From assembly GCA_034422735.1 (NCBI GenBank), contig DAOUJL010000020.1, positions 1 to 58,135 on the forward strand: a stretch of 58,135 nucleotides of DNA. The letters are read 5' to 3'. The position numbers and the translations under genes were made by a program. A model generated the notes under the pieces. That model searched no databases and was not told where the DNA came from. It was given only the letters and a program-made list of their open reading frames with translations. Below, piece after piece: positions 33,259 to 42,080 of this stretch. The stretch is from CATOSD01 sp034422735 (GTDB lineage: Bacteria; Chloroflexota; Dehalococcoidia; Lucifugimonadales; CATOSD01). Numbering within the stretch: the stretch's first letter is position 1; each line of letters begins with the position of its first letter.

Positions 33259-34848
33259 TTGGAAGGTGCTTTCAAACGATTCGGCCTCAACTCCATAATC
33301 GCCTACGCCACAACCGGGGTCATACTTGGACCCATCACCGGATTAGTGGATACGAGCACCGATGTCGAGCTTGTTCTGAGCATAGGCATTTTCATCTTCT
33401 TCTTCCTCATCGGCCTGGAAGAGCTGGACATCAAGGGGTTCTTCTCAGCCATTCGCGGCCGACTGTTTCTCGCGTCGGCATTGTCGGTAACCATATCGCT
33501 GCTGGTATCCCTGGCCGTTACCACCGACTCGCTTTTCGATTCGAAGCTGGACCTCGACTTCACTCAGGCCCTGGGACTGGCCGGCATTCTATCGCTCTCC
33601 AGCCTTGGCGTGGTCGCCAAAGTGCTGATCGACGAGGGACGCCTCAGAGAGCCCGTGGGCGTTCAGATCTTCACTGCCGTGGCTATCGTCGAGCTCATCA
33701 TTCTCTTTGTCATCGGATTCGCCATCAGCGAGCACTTCTACGCGGGAGAACAGGGTTACACTCTCGACGTGCTCAACGTATCGACTATCGTTTTGCAGAT
33801 CGTGGGCTTCACAATCGCGACTTGGCTATTTTCGACCAAGGTGCTTCCCAGGCTCATCGTCATACTGCACCACTTTCTTCAGGTCCCTCAGCTCTCCTTT
33901 GGCGTGTTGCTGGGAGGGCTTTTTCTGGTCGTGGTCGCGGCGGAACGCGTGGGACTTCACGGCTCCTTGGGCGCGCTCCTCTTTGGCGCGGCTCTGTCCA
34001 TGCTGCCGTACCAGGTAAGGCACGACATAATGCCGGGCATGAGGGGCACGGCGGAAGGATTCTTCGTCCCCCTGTTCTTTGCCTCAGCCGGTCTGCATCT
34101 GAGCCTCGAGTTTCTTGCTCTGCCGCTGGAGACGATCCTAGCTCTCGCCCTGATACCCCTCGCCGGTAAGTTTGTCGGCTCGTTCCTCGGCGCCTACGTC
34201 ACCCGGCTCGATGCCCCTTTCGCTACCGCCGCGGGCCTTATGGCTAAGGGAGTAGCCGAGATTGCCATACTGCTCCTGTTGTTCCACACAGGTGCCATCG
34301 ACAAGGACGTGTTCTCACTGCTCGTGCTTCTGATGTTCGGCTACATTCTGCTGACGCCGATGGGCATCAGTTACGCGCTCAAGAAGCTCAGGCGCGCCGA
34401 GCCCGTTCCTACGAACGGCCAAGTGCCGCCGTCACTGGTTCGCTTCGCCCTGGAAGGCATCAGGGTGCGGGACATCCTGGATTCCTCTCGGACCCACCCC
34501 GAGCACTCGCTGACGGTCAAGGCCTTCGTGGAAACCTGGCTTTTCCCGGAACAGCACGACTACGTCGTCGTGAATCGGGGCAAGCTGGCCGGCATAGTGT
34601 CGCTAAGCATGTTGCGTTACCTTCCCCGAACCGAGTGGGAAGGGACTTCACTGGAAAGGGTGCTGCGTCAAGTCACGCCGAATGCGCACGCCGACGAACT
34701 GGTGGAAGACGTACTCCAGCGCATGATCGAGAGTTCTCTAACCGTTCTCCCAGTCGTCGACAAAGACACCGGCGACCTGGTTGGTTCTATCTCCAGCCAC
34801 GAAGTGGTGGAAATGATCACGCTGCTCACCACGGGACAGGAGATCTGA
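33259..34848 (+). CDS. Kef/CPA2-type cation:proton antiporter with C-terminal CBS domains
   Basis: At least 529 residues encode an antiporter membrane domain of about 12 helices (SIIAYATTGVILGPITG; FLIGLEELD; LSSLGVVAKVL; FVPLFFASAGLHLSL), typical of CPA2 Na+/H+ or K+/H+ exchangers. A cytoplasmic pair of CBS domains follows (VRDILDSSRTHPEHSLTV; LVEDVLQRMIESSLTVLPVVDK), which usually sense adenine nucleotides or ionic strength. TTG 33259 is the first ordinary start codon, but it falls inside helix 1. Protein-like coding continues upstream (VVSELYEALFSIGLLIIVAKLLE, from about 33196). A good start (AAGGAG then ATG at 33194) is out of frame by one base. A small indel or unusual start at the 5' end is likely. 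Confidence 0.85.
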   Translation: MEGAFKRFGLNSIIAYATTGVILGPITGLVDTSTDVELVLSIGIFIFFFLIGLEELDIKGFFSAIRGRLFLASALSVTISLLVSLAVTTDSLFDSKLDLDFTQALGLAGILSLSSLGVVAKVLIDEGRLREPVGVQIFTAVAIVELIILFVIGFAISEHFYAGEQGYTLDVLNVSTIVLQIVGFTIATWLFSTKVLPRLIVILHHFLQVPQLSFGVLLGGLFLVVVAAERVGLHGSLGALLFGAALSMLPYQVRHDIMPGMRGTAEGFFVPLFFASAGLHLSLEFLALPLETILALALIPLAGKFVGSFLGAYVTRLDAPFATAAGLMAKGVAEIAILLLLFHTGAIDKDVFSLLVLLMFGYILLTPMGISYALKKLRRAEPVPTNGQVPPSLVRFALEGIRVRDILDSSRTHPEHSLTVKAFVETWLFPEQHDYVVVNRGKLAGIVSLSMLRYLPRTEWEGTSLERVLRQVTPNAHADELVEDVLQRMIESSLTVLPVVDKDTGDLVGSISSHEVVEMITLLTTGQEI

Positions 34849-34908
34849 CCCGCCGCGCTCCCACACACAGCCAAGTGCCCCCCGTCCGCTCGCCGCGAGT
34901 CCTGTGGC

Positions 34909-35817
34909 CTACTCGCGGCGCCTCAGCTTGGGGTCCAGCGCGTCGCGCAGTCCGTCGCCCACCAGGTTGATGGACAGCACCGTCAGCGACAGGAACACGC
35001 CGGGGAAGATCATTATCCAAATCGCGCGCTGGAAGTATGTGCGCCCCTGTCCGATGATGTTGCCCCAGGTCGGCGTCTCCGGGTTGATGCCCGCCCCCAG
35101 GAAGCTCAACGCCGCCTCCGTCAACATGGCGGATGCAAATACGAACGTCGCCTGGATGATAACCGGCGCGAGGATGTTGGGCAGAATGTGCAGCCCCATT
35201 ATCCGCGGCGCCTTGGCGCCCAGCGCGCCCGCCGCCGTTACGAAGTCCATCTCCCGCACGCTCAGCACCGAGCCGCGCACCACGCGCACCATGCGGGGCG
35301 TGTCCACCACCGAAATCACTATGATGATGTTCCAGAAGCTGGCGCCCAGCGCGGCGATCAAGGCCAGCGCCAGCAGCAGCGACGGAAACGCCATTACGCC
35401 GTCCATGAAGCGCATCACCACCTCATCGACGCGGCGGAAGTAGCCCACCATGAGCCCTATCGCCGCGCCCACCAGCGACACGGTGAAAGCCACCAGGAAA
35501 CCTACTACGAGCGAGATGCGCCCGCCGTGCACGGTACGGGAGTAGATGTCCCGCCCCGCGTTGTCCGTGCCGAACCAGTGGTCCATCGACATGCTCTGGA
35601 GACGCGCGAAGGGGTCCAGCAGGTAAGGGTCGATCCTGTCAATAAAGCCGGCCACCGCCGAGACCGCTATCATCACCGACAGCACTATCAGCCCGCCGAG
35701 CATGTTCGGGTTCTTGGCGAGCGCACGCCTCGAAGCGCGAGACCACATATTGATTCTCGCGGCCAGTGGGGGGTTAGTTGCCGCTATTCGTACTGCCCCA
35801 TCCGCCTGGGTGCTCAT
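34909..35817 (-). CDS. Peptide/nickel-type ABC transporter permease (DppC-like)
   Basis: This 302-residue permease has six membrane segments with the family N-terminal helix (NPNMLGGLIVLSVMIAVSAVAG). The DppC signature is clear: HWFGTDNAGRDIYSRTVHGGRISLVVG, the EAA loop (AAGALGAKAPRIMGLHILPN) that docks with the ATPase, and EAALSFLGAGI. It is the last gene of a four-gene minus-strand cluster with the DppB-like permease 13 bases upstream. No ATPase genes (DppD/DppF type) follow, so these must be supplied from elsewhere. Confidence 0.92.
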   Translation of the reverse strand: MSTQADGAVRIAATNPPLAARINMWSRASRRALAKNPNMLGGLIVLSVMIAVSAVAGFIDRIDPYLLDPFARLQSMSMDHWFGTDNAGRDIYSRTVHGGRISLVVGFLVAFTVSLVGAAIGLMVGYFRRVDEVVMRFMDGVMAFPSLLLALALIAALGASFWNIIIVISVVDTPRMVRVVRGSVLSVREMDFVTAAGALGAKAPRIMGLHILPNILAPVIIQATFVFASAMLTEAALSFLGAGINPETPTWGNIIGQGRTYFQRAIWIMIFPGVFLSLTVLSINLVGDGLRDALDPKLRRRE

Positions 35818-35830
35818 GATTCCCTCTCAG

Positions 35831-36781
35831 CTAGTACCGGATTCTCGGGTCGATGTAAACGTAGAGCACGTCCACAATCAGGTTCACCGCAACGTAGCTC
35901 ATGGCCACCAACATCATGGTGGACTGGATGATGGGGAAGTCGCGGAACACCACCGCATCCACGAGCATCCTGCCCAGCCCGTTGATGGAATAGACCGTCT
36001 CGGTTATCACGACGCCCGTTATGACGCCCGCGAATGCTATGCCAACGATGGTGACCACCGGGATGGACGCTGGCTTCAGAGCATGACGCACCATCACGAT
36101 CCGCTCGCGCAGACCCTTGGAGCGCGCCGTCCGGATGTAGTCCTCCCGCAGCACCTCCATCATGCTCGAGCGCGTCATGCGCGCCACCAGCGCCATGATG
36201 GCTATGGCCACGGAGAAGGCGGGCAGCGTCAGGCTGCGCAAGTAGTCGAACAGCCCCTCCGAAATGGGCACGTAACCGACCACCGGGAACAAGTCTAACT
36301 CCACCGCGAAAACGTAGATGAGGATGTAGGCCAGGAAGAATCCGGGCACCGACCAGCCTAAGACCGCGAACAGCATTACGCCGCGGTCTATCAGCGAGTT
36401 GGCGTTCCACGCGGCGGCCACGCCTAACGGCACTCCGAATATCACCCCCAATCCCAACCCGAAGAAGGCCAGCGATACCGAGGGTTGTATCCTCGGCCCT
36501 ATCAGCTCCGATACCGAGAAGCCGGATCGGAATGACGATCCCATGTTGCCGGTGAACACGCCCGCGAACCAGTCCCAGAACTGCTTAGGAAGCGGCTTGT
36601 CCAAGCCGAGCTGCCGTTCGAGTTCGGCGATCGTCTCGGCATCCGGCTGTTCGTCTTCACTGCTCAGGAGCATCATCACCGGGTCGCCGGGCGCGAGCCG
36701 CATTATCGAGAAGGTGATGAGCGCGACGAAGAAAATCACCGGTATGCTCACCAGCACTCTGCGGGCAATGTATCGCCACAT
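35831..36781 (-). CDS. Peptide/nickel-type ABC transporter permease (DppB-like)
   Basis: This 316-residue permease begins MWRYIARRVLVSIPVIFFVALITFSI, the standard DppB N terminus, followed by APGDP, a large extracytoplasmic loop, then SPGFFLAYIL-like (VPGFFLAYILIYVF) and the EAA loop TARSKGLRERIVMVRHALKP. I chose ATG 36781 because AGAGGTG lies about 8 bases upstream; the longer frame adds non-membrane residues. It pairs with the DppC-like permease to form the channel for a peptide or other small molecule delivered by the binding protein at 40135-41907. Confidence 0.92.
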   Translation of the reverse strand: MWRYIARRVLVSIPVIFFVALITFSIMRLAPGDPVMMLLSSEDEQPDAETIAELERQLGLDKPLPKQFWDWFAGVFTGNMGSSFRSGFSVSELIGPRIQPSVSLAFFGLGLGVIFGVPLGVAAAWNANSLIDRGVMLFAVLGWSVPGFFLAYILIYVFAVELDLFPVVGYVPISEGLFDYLRSLTLPAFSVAIAIMALVARMTRSSMMEVLREDYIRTARSKGLRERIVMVRHALKPASIPVVTIVGIAFAGVITGVVITETVYSINGLGRMLVDAVVFRDFPIIQSTMMLVAMSYVAVNLIVDVLYVYIDPRIRY

Positions 36782-36837
36782 TTGTTGCACCTCTCCGCCG
36801 CCGGGCTGCCGGCGCTCCGCCAGCCCCAAAACGCCCG

Positions 36838-39800
36838 TTACGCGATAGTCGGGATTTCCAATTCGTGAATCAGTGCCACGAACGCCGGCACGTCATCGTC
36901 GATTACGCTCTGCAGCGCCGCCGCCTGCGCGTCCACCCTGGCCGACACGTCCTCGAACACGCCGTGGGACTGCTGCGTAGGCACCCAGTCGGCGCTGGAC
37001 ACAACCGCCGTCAGTGACGCCAGCTTGCCGTTCAGCTTGGTCGCCGTCGCCCTCGTCTCGCCGCCGGAGTTGAACAGAACATCCTCCACCGCCGTCAGCT
37101 TCTCCTCTATCTGCTCTGCGGCATCCAGCACCGGCTCGGCGCCCGACCTGCCCTCGGCCCGGCTCTTCCAGCCGGCCACCTGGTCTCGGATGGACCGCAG
37201 CCGCGACACCGAGTCATGCGTCTCGGAGATCTTGTCCCGTATCGCGATGAGCAGGTCGAACTGCGCTTGCAGGTCCTCATCCGAGCTCTGGACGCCAGGA
37301 TCCTTCGCTATCTCGAAGTCCTGCTCCAACACCTGTCCGCCCGCCTCAAGCCGCACCCGGTACGCGCCCGGCGCGGCCACGGGGCCGGTCAGACTGACCG
37401 CCGCTCGGCCGGTCTGCGGCATCGCCTCGCCCTCCACCTTCCGGGCGTCGGGGTAGCGCATGTTCCAGACGAATGAGTTGGAACCGGCGTTGGCGGCGAC
37501 CTCCGGACCGTCCTCGGATCCACTGGAGAAGCTCTTGATCACCTCGCCGTCGGAATCGAGGAACGTCAGCGTCACCTCTCCATCCGGCTCCTCTCTCAGA
37601 TAGTAACACACCACAACGCCGCTGGGCGGATTGTCGCCCGCGTCAGCGAACTTTCGGACGGTCCGGCCCTCCGCGTCCTGTTCGAAGTAGAACGTCGCCG
37701 GAACGCCCAGGGCGAGCTGGTAGCTCTTTCCCACGCCGCTCTGCCTGTCCAGCCCCAGCCCCATGGCGGGCGGGAAGCGGTGCGTCGTGCGCGGCTTGAA
37801 CAGGTGCGCGTCCGACGCCGCGATCTCGTCCGTCATCTGGCGAAGCGGGGTTACGTCGTCCAGAATCCAGAACGAGCGCCCGTGCGTTGCCACCACCAGG
37901 TCCGTGCCCTTGACCACCAGGTCGTATATCGGCACCACCGGCAGGTTGGAACGCATCGACTGCCACGACTCTCCGTCGTCGAACGACACGTAAATGTTCG
38001 TCTCCGTGCCCGCGTACAGCAGCCCGCGCCGCTCCGGGTCCTCCCTCACGACCCAGGTGAAGTCGTCCTCAGGTATGCCGTTGACGATCTTCTGCCAGCT
38101 CTTGCCGTAGTCATTCGTCTTGTACAGCAGCGGGCGATTGTCGTCCAACTTGTACCGCGTCGCGGCTATGTACACCGTCGCCGGGTCGTGCGGCGACACC
38201 TCGATCATGGCGATCCTCGTCCACGCCTCCACGTCCGGCGGCGTCACGTTCTCCCAGTTTCCCCCGCCATCGCGGGAGATGTGAACGTACCCGTCGTCCG
38301 TGCCGGCCCAGAGCAGGTCCTTCTCGTGCTGCGACTCCACGAAGGCGTAAATCGTGCAATACACCTCTGCGCCCCCCCCCTCGGAGGATATGGGGCCGCC
38401 CGACAGTATCTGCTTCTCGGGGTCGTTGCGCGTAAGATCGGGGCTTATCGCCTCCCAGGTGGTGCCGTCGTCCGTCGTCTTGAACGCCACGTTCCCGGTG
38501 GCATACAGCGTATTCGAGTCGTGGGGCGAGAACACGATGGGGTACGTCCACTGGAAGCGGTACTTGTACTGCGCCGGGGCCTCGCCTCCCGACATCTCGG
38601 GCCAGATGGTGACGATTCGCACCTGCCCGGTCGAGTGGTCGTACCGCAGCATGTTGCCGCCGCCGCCCGGAGAGCTGCCTATCGAACCGGAGTAGACTAT
38701 GTTGGGGTCGTCCGGCTTCACGGCGATATGGCCGCTCTCCGAACTGCCCACGGTGTAGTTGTCGCCCCACGGGATCGCGCCCTTCCACGTCCGGCTCGGC
38801 GTACTGATGGCGCTGTTGTCCTGCTGCGTTCCGTACACGCGGTAGGGGTGTTGATTGTCCGTGGTCACGTGGTAGAAGCACGCGGTGGGCTGGTTGTAGA
38901 TGGTCGACCAGGACACGCCGCCGTTGTAGGTGACGCACGCGCCGCCGTCGTTGCCCTCGATCATTCGAAGCGGGTTGCGCGGGTCAATCCACAGGCCGTG
39001 ATTGTCGCCGTGAGGCGTGCCCACGTCCGTGAACGTGCGGCCGCCGTCGGTCGACTTCCAGCAGTTCAGCGCAAGCGCCCACACCGTCTCGGCGTCCTGC
39101 GGGTCGGCGAAAACGTGCGTGTAGTACCACGGCCTCGCCCTGATGCCCTCGTCAGCGGTCAGGTGCTCCCACGTCGCCCCGCCGTCGTCGGAGCGGTACA
39201 TGCCGCCGTTCTCCTTGTTCTCGATCAGCGCCCACACGCGGCCGGGCTTGGCCGGTGAAACGGCCACCCCGATTTTGCCGATGAGCCCGTCCGGCATTCC
39301 GGGGTTGCCGGTTATGTCCTCCCACGTGTCGCCGCCGTCCGTGGACTTGTACAGCCCACTGTCCGGCCCGCCGCTGGACATCTCCCAGAAGGTGCGCTGG
39401 CGCTGCCAGATCGAAGCGTAGATTAGCCTGGGGTTATTGGGGTCGATCGAGATGTCGGCCGCACCCGCCTTGTCGCTCTTGTAGAGCACGCACTCCCACG
39501 TCTCGCCGCCGTCGGTGGAGCGGTACACGCCGCGCTCCTCGTTGGGACCGAACGCGTGGCCCGACGCCGCCACGTACACCGTGTTCGGATCATTCGGGTG
39601 AATGCGCACACTTCCGATGTGCCGGCTGTCCTTGAGACCCATGTTGCGCCAGGTCTTGCCGCCGTCGGTGGACTTGTACACGCCGTCGCCGTGCGTGACG
39701 TCTATCCTGATGGTGGCCTCGCCGCTCCCGACGTAGATGACGTTGGGATCCGACTCGGAAACAGCGATCGCGCCCACCGATGCGGAGGTGAAGAAGCCGT

Positions 39801-39981
39801 CCGAGATGTTCTCCCAGTAGGTGCCGCCGTCCCGTGTCATCCAAACGCCCCCGGCGCACGCGCCGAAGTAGAAGACGTTCGGATCGGTTGGGTGGCCGGC
39901 CACGGCAACGACTCTGCCGCCCCTGTGAGGGCCGATGTTCCGCCACTTGAGCGCGTTCAGTAGACCTGGATCAACCGCCAT
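36838..39981 (-). CDS. Large BNR/sortilin (VPS10)-type beta-propeller protein 1
   Basis: This 1047-residue protein consists of repeated BNR motifs such as GVYKSTDGGKTW, GLYKSTDGGDTW, SRDGGGNW and SFDDGESW, spread across about 700 residues. These form sialidase-like or sortilin-like propellers, with conserved blocks LKWRNIGPHRGGRVVAVAG and MIEGNDGGACVTYNGG. A C-terminal beta and helical domain follows. No signal peptide is visible, although close relatives are thought to act outside the cell. The gene lies between a substrate-binding protein and two permeases on the same strand, so it may help capture or process the transported substrate. Start ATG 39981 has GGGAGGT 9 bases upstream. A run of nine C (38372-38380, GGG codons) lies in the coding sequence. 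The paralogue is at 44171-47329. Confidence 0.9.
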   Translation of the reverse strand: MAVDPGLLNALKWRNIGPHRGGRVVAVAGHPTDPNVFYFGACAGGVWMTRDGGTYWENISDGFFTSASVGAIAVSESDPNVIYVGSGEATIRIDVTHGDGVYKSTDGGKTWRNMGLKDSRHIGSVRIHPNDPNTVYVAASGHAFGPNEERGVYRSTDGGETWECVLYKSDKAGAADISIDPNNPRLIYASIWQRQRTFWEMSSGGPDSGLYKSTDGGDTWEDITGNPGMPDGLIGKIGVAVSPAKPGRVWALIENKENGGMYRSDDGGATWEHLTADEGIRARPWYYTHVFADPQDAETVWALALNCWKSTDGGRTFTDVGTPHGDNHGLWIDPRNPLRMIEGNDGGACVTYNGGVSWSTIYNQPTACFYHVTTDNQHPYRVYGTQQDNSAISTPSRTWKGAIPWGDNYTVGSSESGHIAVKPDDPNIVYSGSIGSSPGGGGNMLRYDHSTGQVRIVTIWPEMSGGEAPAQYKYRFQWTYPIVFSPHDSNTLYATGNVAFKTTDDGTTWEAISPDLTRNDPEKQILSGGPISSEGGGAEVYCTIYAFVESQHEKDLLWAGTDDGYVHISRDGGGNWENVTPPDVEAWTRIAMIEVSPHDPATVYIAATRYKLDDNRPLLYKTNDYGKSWQKIVNGIPEDDFTWVVREDPERRGLLYAGTETNIYVSFDDGESWQSMRSNLPVVPIYDLVVKGTDLVVATHGRSFWILDDVTPLRQMTDEIAASDAHLFKPRTTHRFPPAMGLGLDRQSGVGKSYQLALGVPATFYFEQDAEGRTVRKFADAGDNPPSGVVVCYYLREEPDGEVTLTFLDSDGEVIKSFSSGSEDGPEVAANAGSNSFVWNMRYPDARKVEGEAMPQTGRAAVSLTGPVAAPGAYRVRLEAGGQVLEQDFEIAKDPGVQSSDEDLQAQFDLLIAIRDKISETHDSVSRLRSIRDQVAGWKSRAEGRSGAEPVLDAAEQIEEKLTAVEDVLFNSGGETRATATKLNGKLASLTAVVSSADWVPTQQSHGVFEDVSARVDAQAAALQSVIDDDVPAFVALIHELEIPTIA

Positions 39982-40134
39982 GCTGAGAGACCTCCCGTGG
40001 AGATTCGCGCCGGATCCGCGCACGAGCGCATAAGGGCGCACTTATGGCAAGGGCTGGCGCCCTCTTCGATCTTGCCGACCTTCGAGACCGCCAGCCCCCT
40101 GCCGATTGATTCCTTTAGGTGTGTCCGCTAAGCG

Positions 40135-41907
40135 TTACTGCTTGACCGACACTCCGTACACGAGCGGGTACAGCCAGTTGCCCACGCCCTCCAGCTTGTC
40201 CGTGCGGTAGGCGCGAGGGTTGGAGAACATGGCCACGTTGCGCGGCCACTCTTCCCAGTACAGCTCGTCGTACTGCTTCACCAACTCGATCTGTCTGGCT
40301 TCGTCAAGCTCTTCGGCGAACTTGGTGCGAATCTCCTGGGCCTTCCCGCCCGGGTCCTGCCAGTAGGACACGAAGTTGGACTTGGTGTACGAGTTAGTGT
40401 GCGGGCCCAGCGGGTCAACTCCATTGAAGAAGTTGCTCCAGCCCATGCTCATCTCGTAGCCGGTCGGCTCTGTGGAACGCTGCATCGCGGTGGATGCCGC
40501 GGTGTCGACCGCGAGAATCTCGGAGGTGAAGCCGATCTTCTCGAGCGTCTCCGCTACCACCAGCGCGGCCTCCGGGATGAAGGTGCTGTCCACGGAGATC
40601 ACGCGAACGTGGTGCCCCGCGACGCCCTCGGCCTCGACAATGGCCTTGGCCCTGTCGACGTCGCCCGAGATGCTCTGGTACTGGTCGCCGTAGCCCTGCG
40701 CCCCGTCGCTCCACTTGGTGCCGCAGTGGATGTAGAACGCGCACTGCCGCCACCACTCCGAGTCTCCGATGGCCGCCGTCATCGTGCGGTCGATTGGCAG
40801 CGCGATGGCAACCGCCTGGCGCACCTTGGGGTTGTCGAATGGCGCTTGCCACTGGTTCCAGTTCATGGTGCCCATGTTCATGCGGCCCACGCGCTGGATC
40901 TGAATGTCAGGCACTCCTTCCAGCGTCTTCGCTACGTCCAGCTTGAAGTCGTCCAGGAAGTCGACCTCACCCGTTTGCAGCGCCGCTGCCCGTGCCGCCT
41001 GGTCGGGAATCACCCGGACCACTTGCTTGTCGACCAGCACTTCCAGCTTGCCGGACAGGAAGTCGTAAGGCTCGTCCCTGGCCAGGAAGTCATCGTTGCG
41101 GGACAGGAAGATGCCCGTGCCGGGCACCCACTCGTCGAACTTGAACGGACCGGTGCCGATGGCCGTCTTGATGGCCTCGTCGCCCTTGCCGCCCGCGGGA
41201 TGCTGCCAGATTTCCTCGTGCATGACCGAAGGCATGTACGGGTCTATCTGCGCCATGATGGTCAGAATGTACGAAGACGGCTTGTCGAGCGTAACCGTCA
41301 GGGTCGTTTCGTCCACCTTGTCGAACATGTGGGCGATGTCGGCCCTCACGTCGTCAGTGGATTCCTTCCCCGAAAAGCCCCTGTAATAGGAGCGCGAGAT
41401 GCTGCCGAGCACCGCGTTGCGCTTGATGCTCTCAACTACGTCCTCGACCCTCAGCGGATCCCCGTTGTGGAACGTCTTGCCCTCGCGAAGCTTGAACGTC
41501 CACACGGTACTGTCGCTGTTGGTGCTCCACTCCTCTACCAACTGGGGCTGGACGTTGAACTCCCCGTCGCGGGTGAACAGCTGCTCATAGACCTGCCGGC
41601 CCACGAAGCCCGTCATAATCAGGCCCGTCGCGTGCGGATCGACGAAGGTGAAGCCGCCCGCATGGCCAACTACCGTTACCGTGCCGCCCATCTGCATGTG
41701 CTCCGGAGCCGCGGTAGGCGCCTCCATAGCCGGCGCCTGGGTCGGCTCTGCCATCATGGCCGTCGGCTCTGCCATAGCCGGCGCCGCCGTGGGCTGCGTC
41801 GCCGCCGTAGTGTCGGCGTCATCGTCGTCCGCCGAACTGCACGCCACAGCGAACGCCATCGCCAAGGCGAGAATCAACGCCACTGGCAACCACTTTAGTG
41901 CTTTCAA
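40135..41907 (-). CDS. Lipoprotein substrate-binding protein of peptide-type ABC transporter
   Basis: This 590-residue SBP_bac_5 family binding protein begins with a lipoprotein signal peptide (LPVALILALAMAFAVAC, Cys23). An Asp-rich patch and an Ala/Pro/Thr/Met linker follow, then the binding fold: FVDPHATGLIMTGFVGRQVYEQLF, WTFKLREGKTFHNGDPLRVEDVV, GTGPFKFDEW and FDNPKVRQAVAIALPIDR. It captures a peptide or similar ligand outside the membrane and hands it to the two permeases encoded downstream. The start is TTG, preceded by AAGGAGG 6 bases away. A promoter-like TATAAA lies near 42026 on the minus strand. The BNR protein gene lies between it and the permeases. Confidence 0.93.
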   Translation of the reverse strand: MKALKWLPVALILALAMAFAVACSSADDDDADTTAATQPTAAPAMAEPTAMMAEPTQAPAMEAPTAAPEHMQMGGTVTVVGHAGGFTFVDPHATGLIMTGFVGRQVYEQLFTRDGEFNVQPQLVEEWSTNSDSTVWTFKLREGKTFHNGDPLRVEDVVESIKRNAVLGSISRSYYRGFSGKESTDDVRADIAHMFDKVDETTLTVTLDKPSSYILTIMAQIDPYMPSVMHEEIWQHPAGGKGDEAIKTAIGTGPFKFDEWVPGTGIFLSRNDDFLARDEPYDFLSGKLEVLVDKQVVRVIPDQAARAAALQTGEVDFLDDFKLDVAKTLEGVPDIQIQRVGRMNMGTMNWNQWQAPFDNPKVRQAVAIALPIDRTMTAAIGDSEWWRQCAFYIHCGTKWSDGAQGYGDQYQSISGDVDRAKAIVEAEGVAGHHVRVISVDSTFIPEAALVVAETLEKIGFTSEILAVDTAASTAMQRSTEPTGYEMSMGWSNFFNGVDPLGPHTNSYTKSNFVSYWQDPGGKAQEIRTKFAEELDEARQIELVKQYDELYWEEWPRNVAMFSNPRAYRTDKLEGVGNWLYPLVYGVSVKQ

Positions 41908-42080
41908 ACGTTACCTCCTTGATTGGGTTGCTCAACCTTCATCGTTCTCTTCCCATTTCCAGTATCAGCAGTCCTTGTGTATCTCACCTCCGTACTGCTT
42001 CAGGAATCAGACCGCACATGGCGGATTTTATATGAATGCGAATTTATACGGCATTGCTCCTGCGGTGTCAAGCTTGAGTC

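Noticed and set aside
37780..39258. A 492-codon plus-strand open frame
   Set aside because: It lies opposite the first BNR protein gene and has no recognisable motif.
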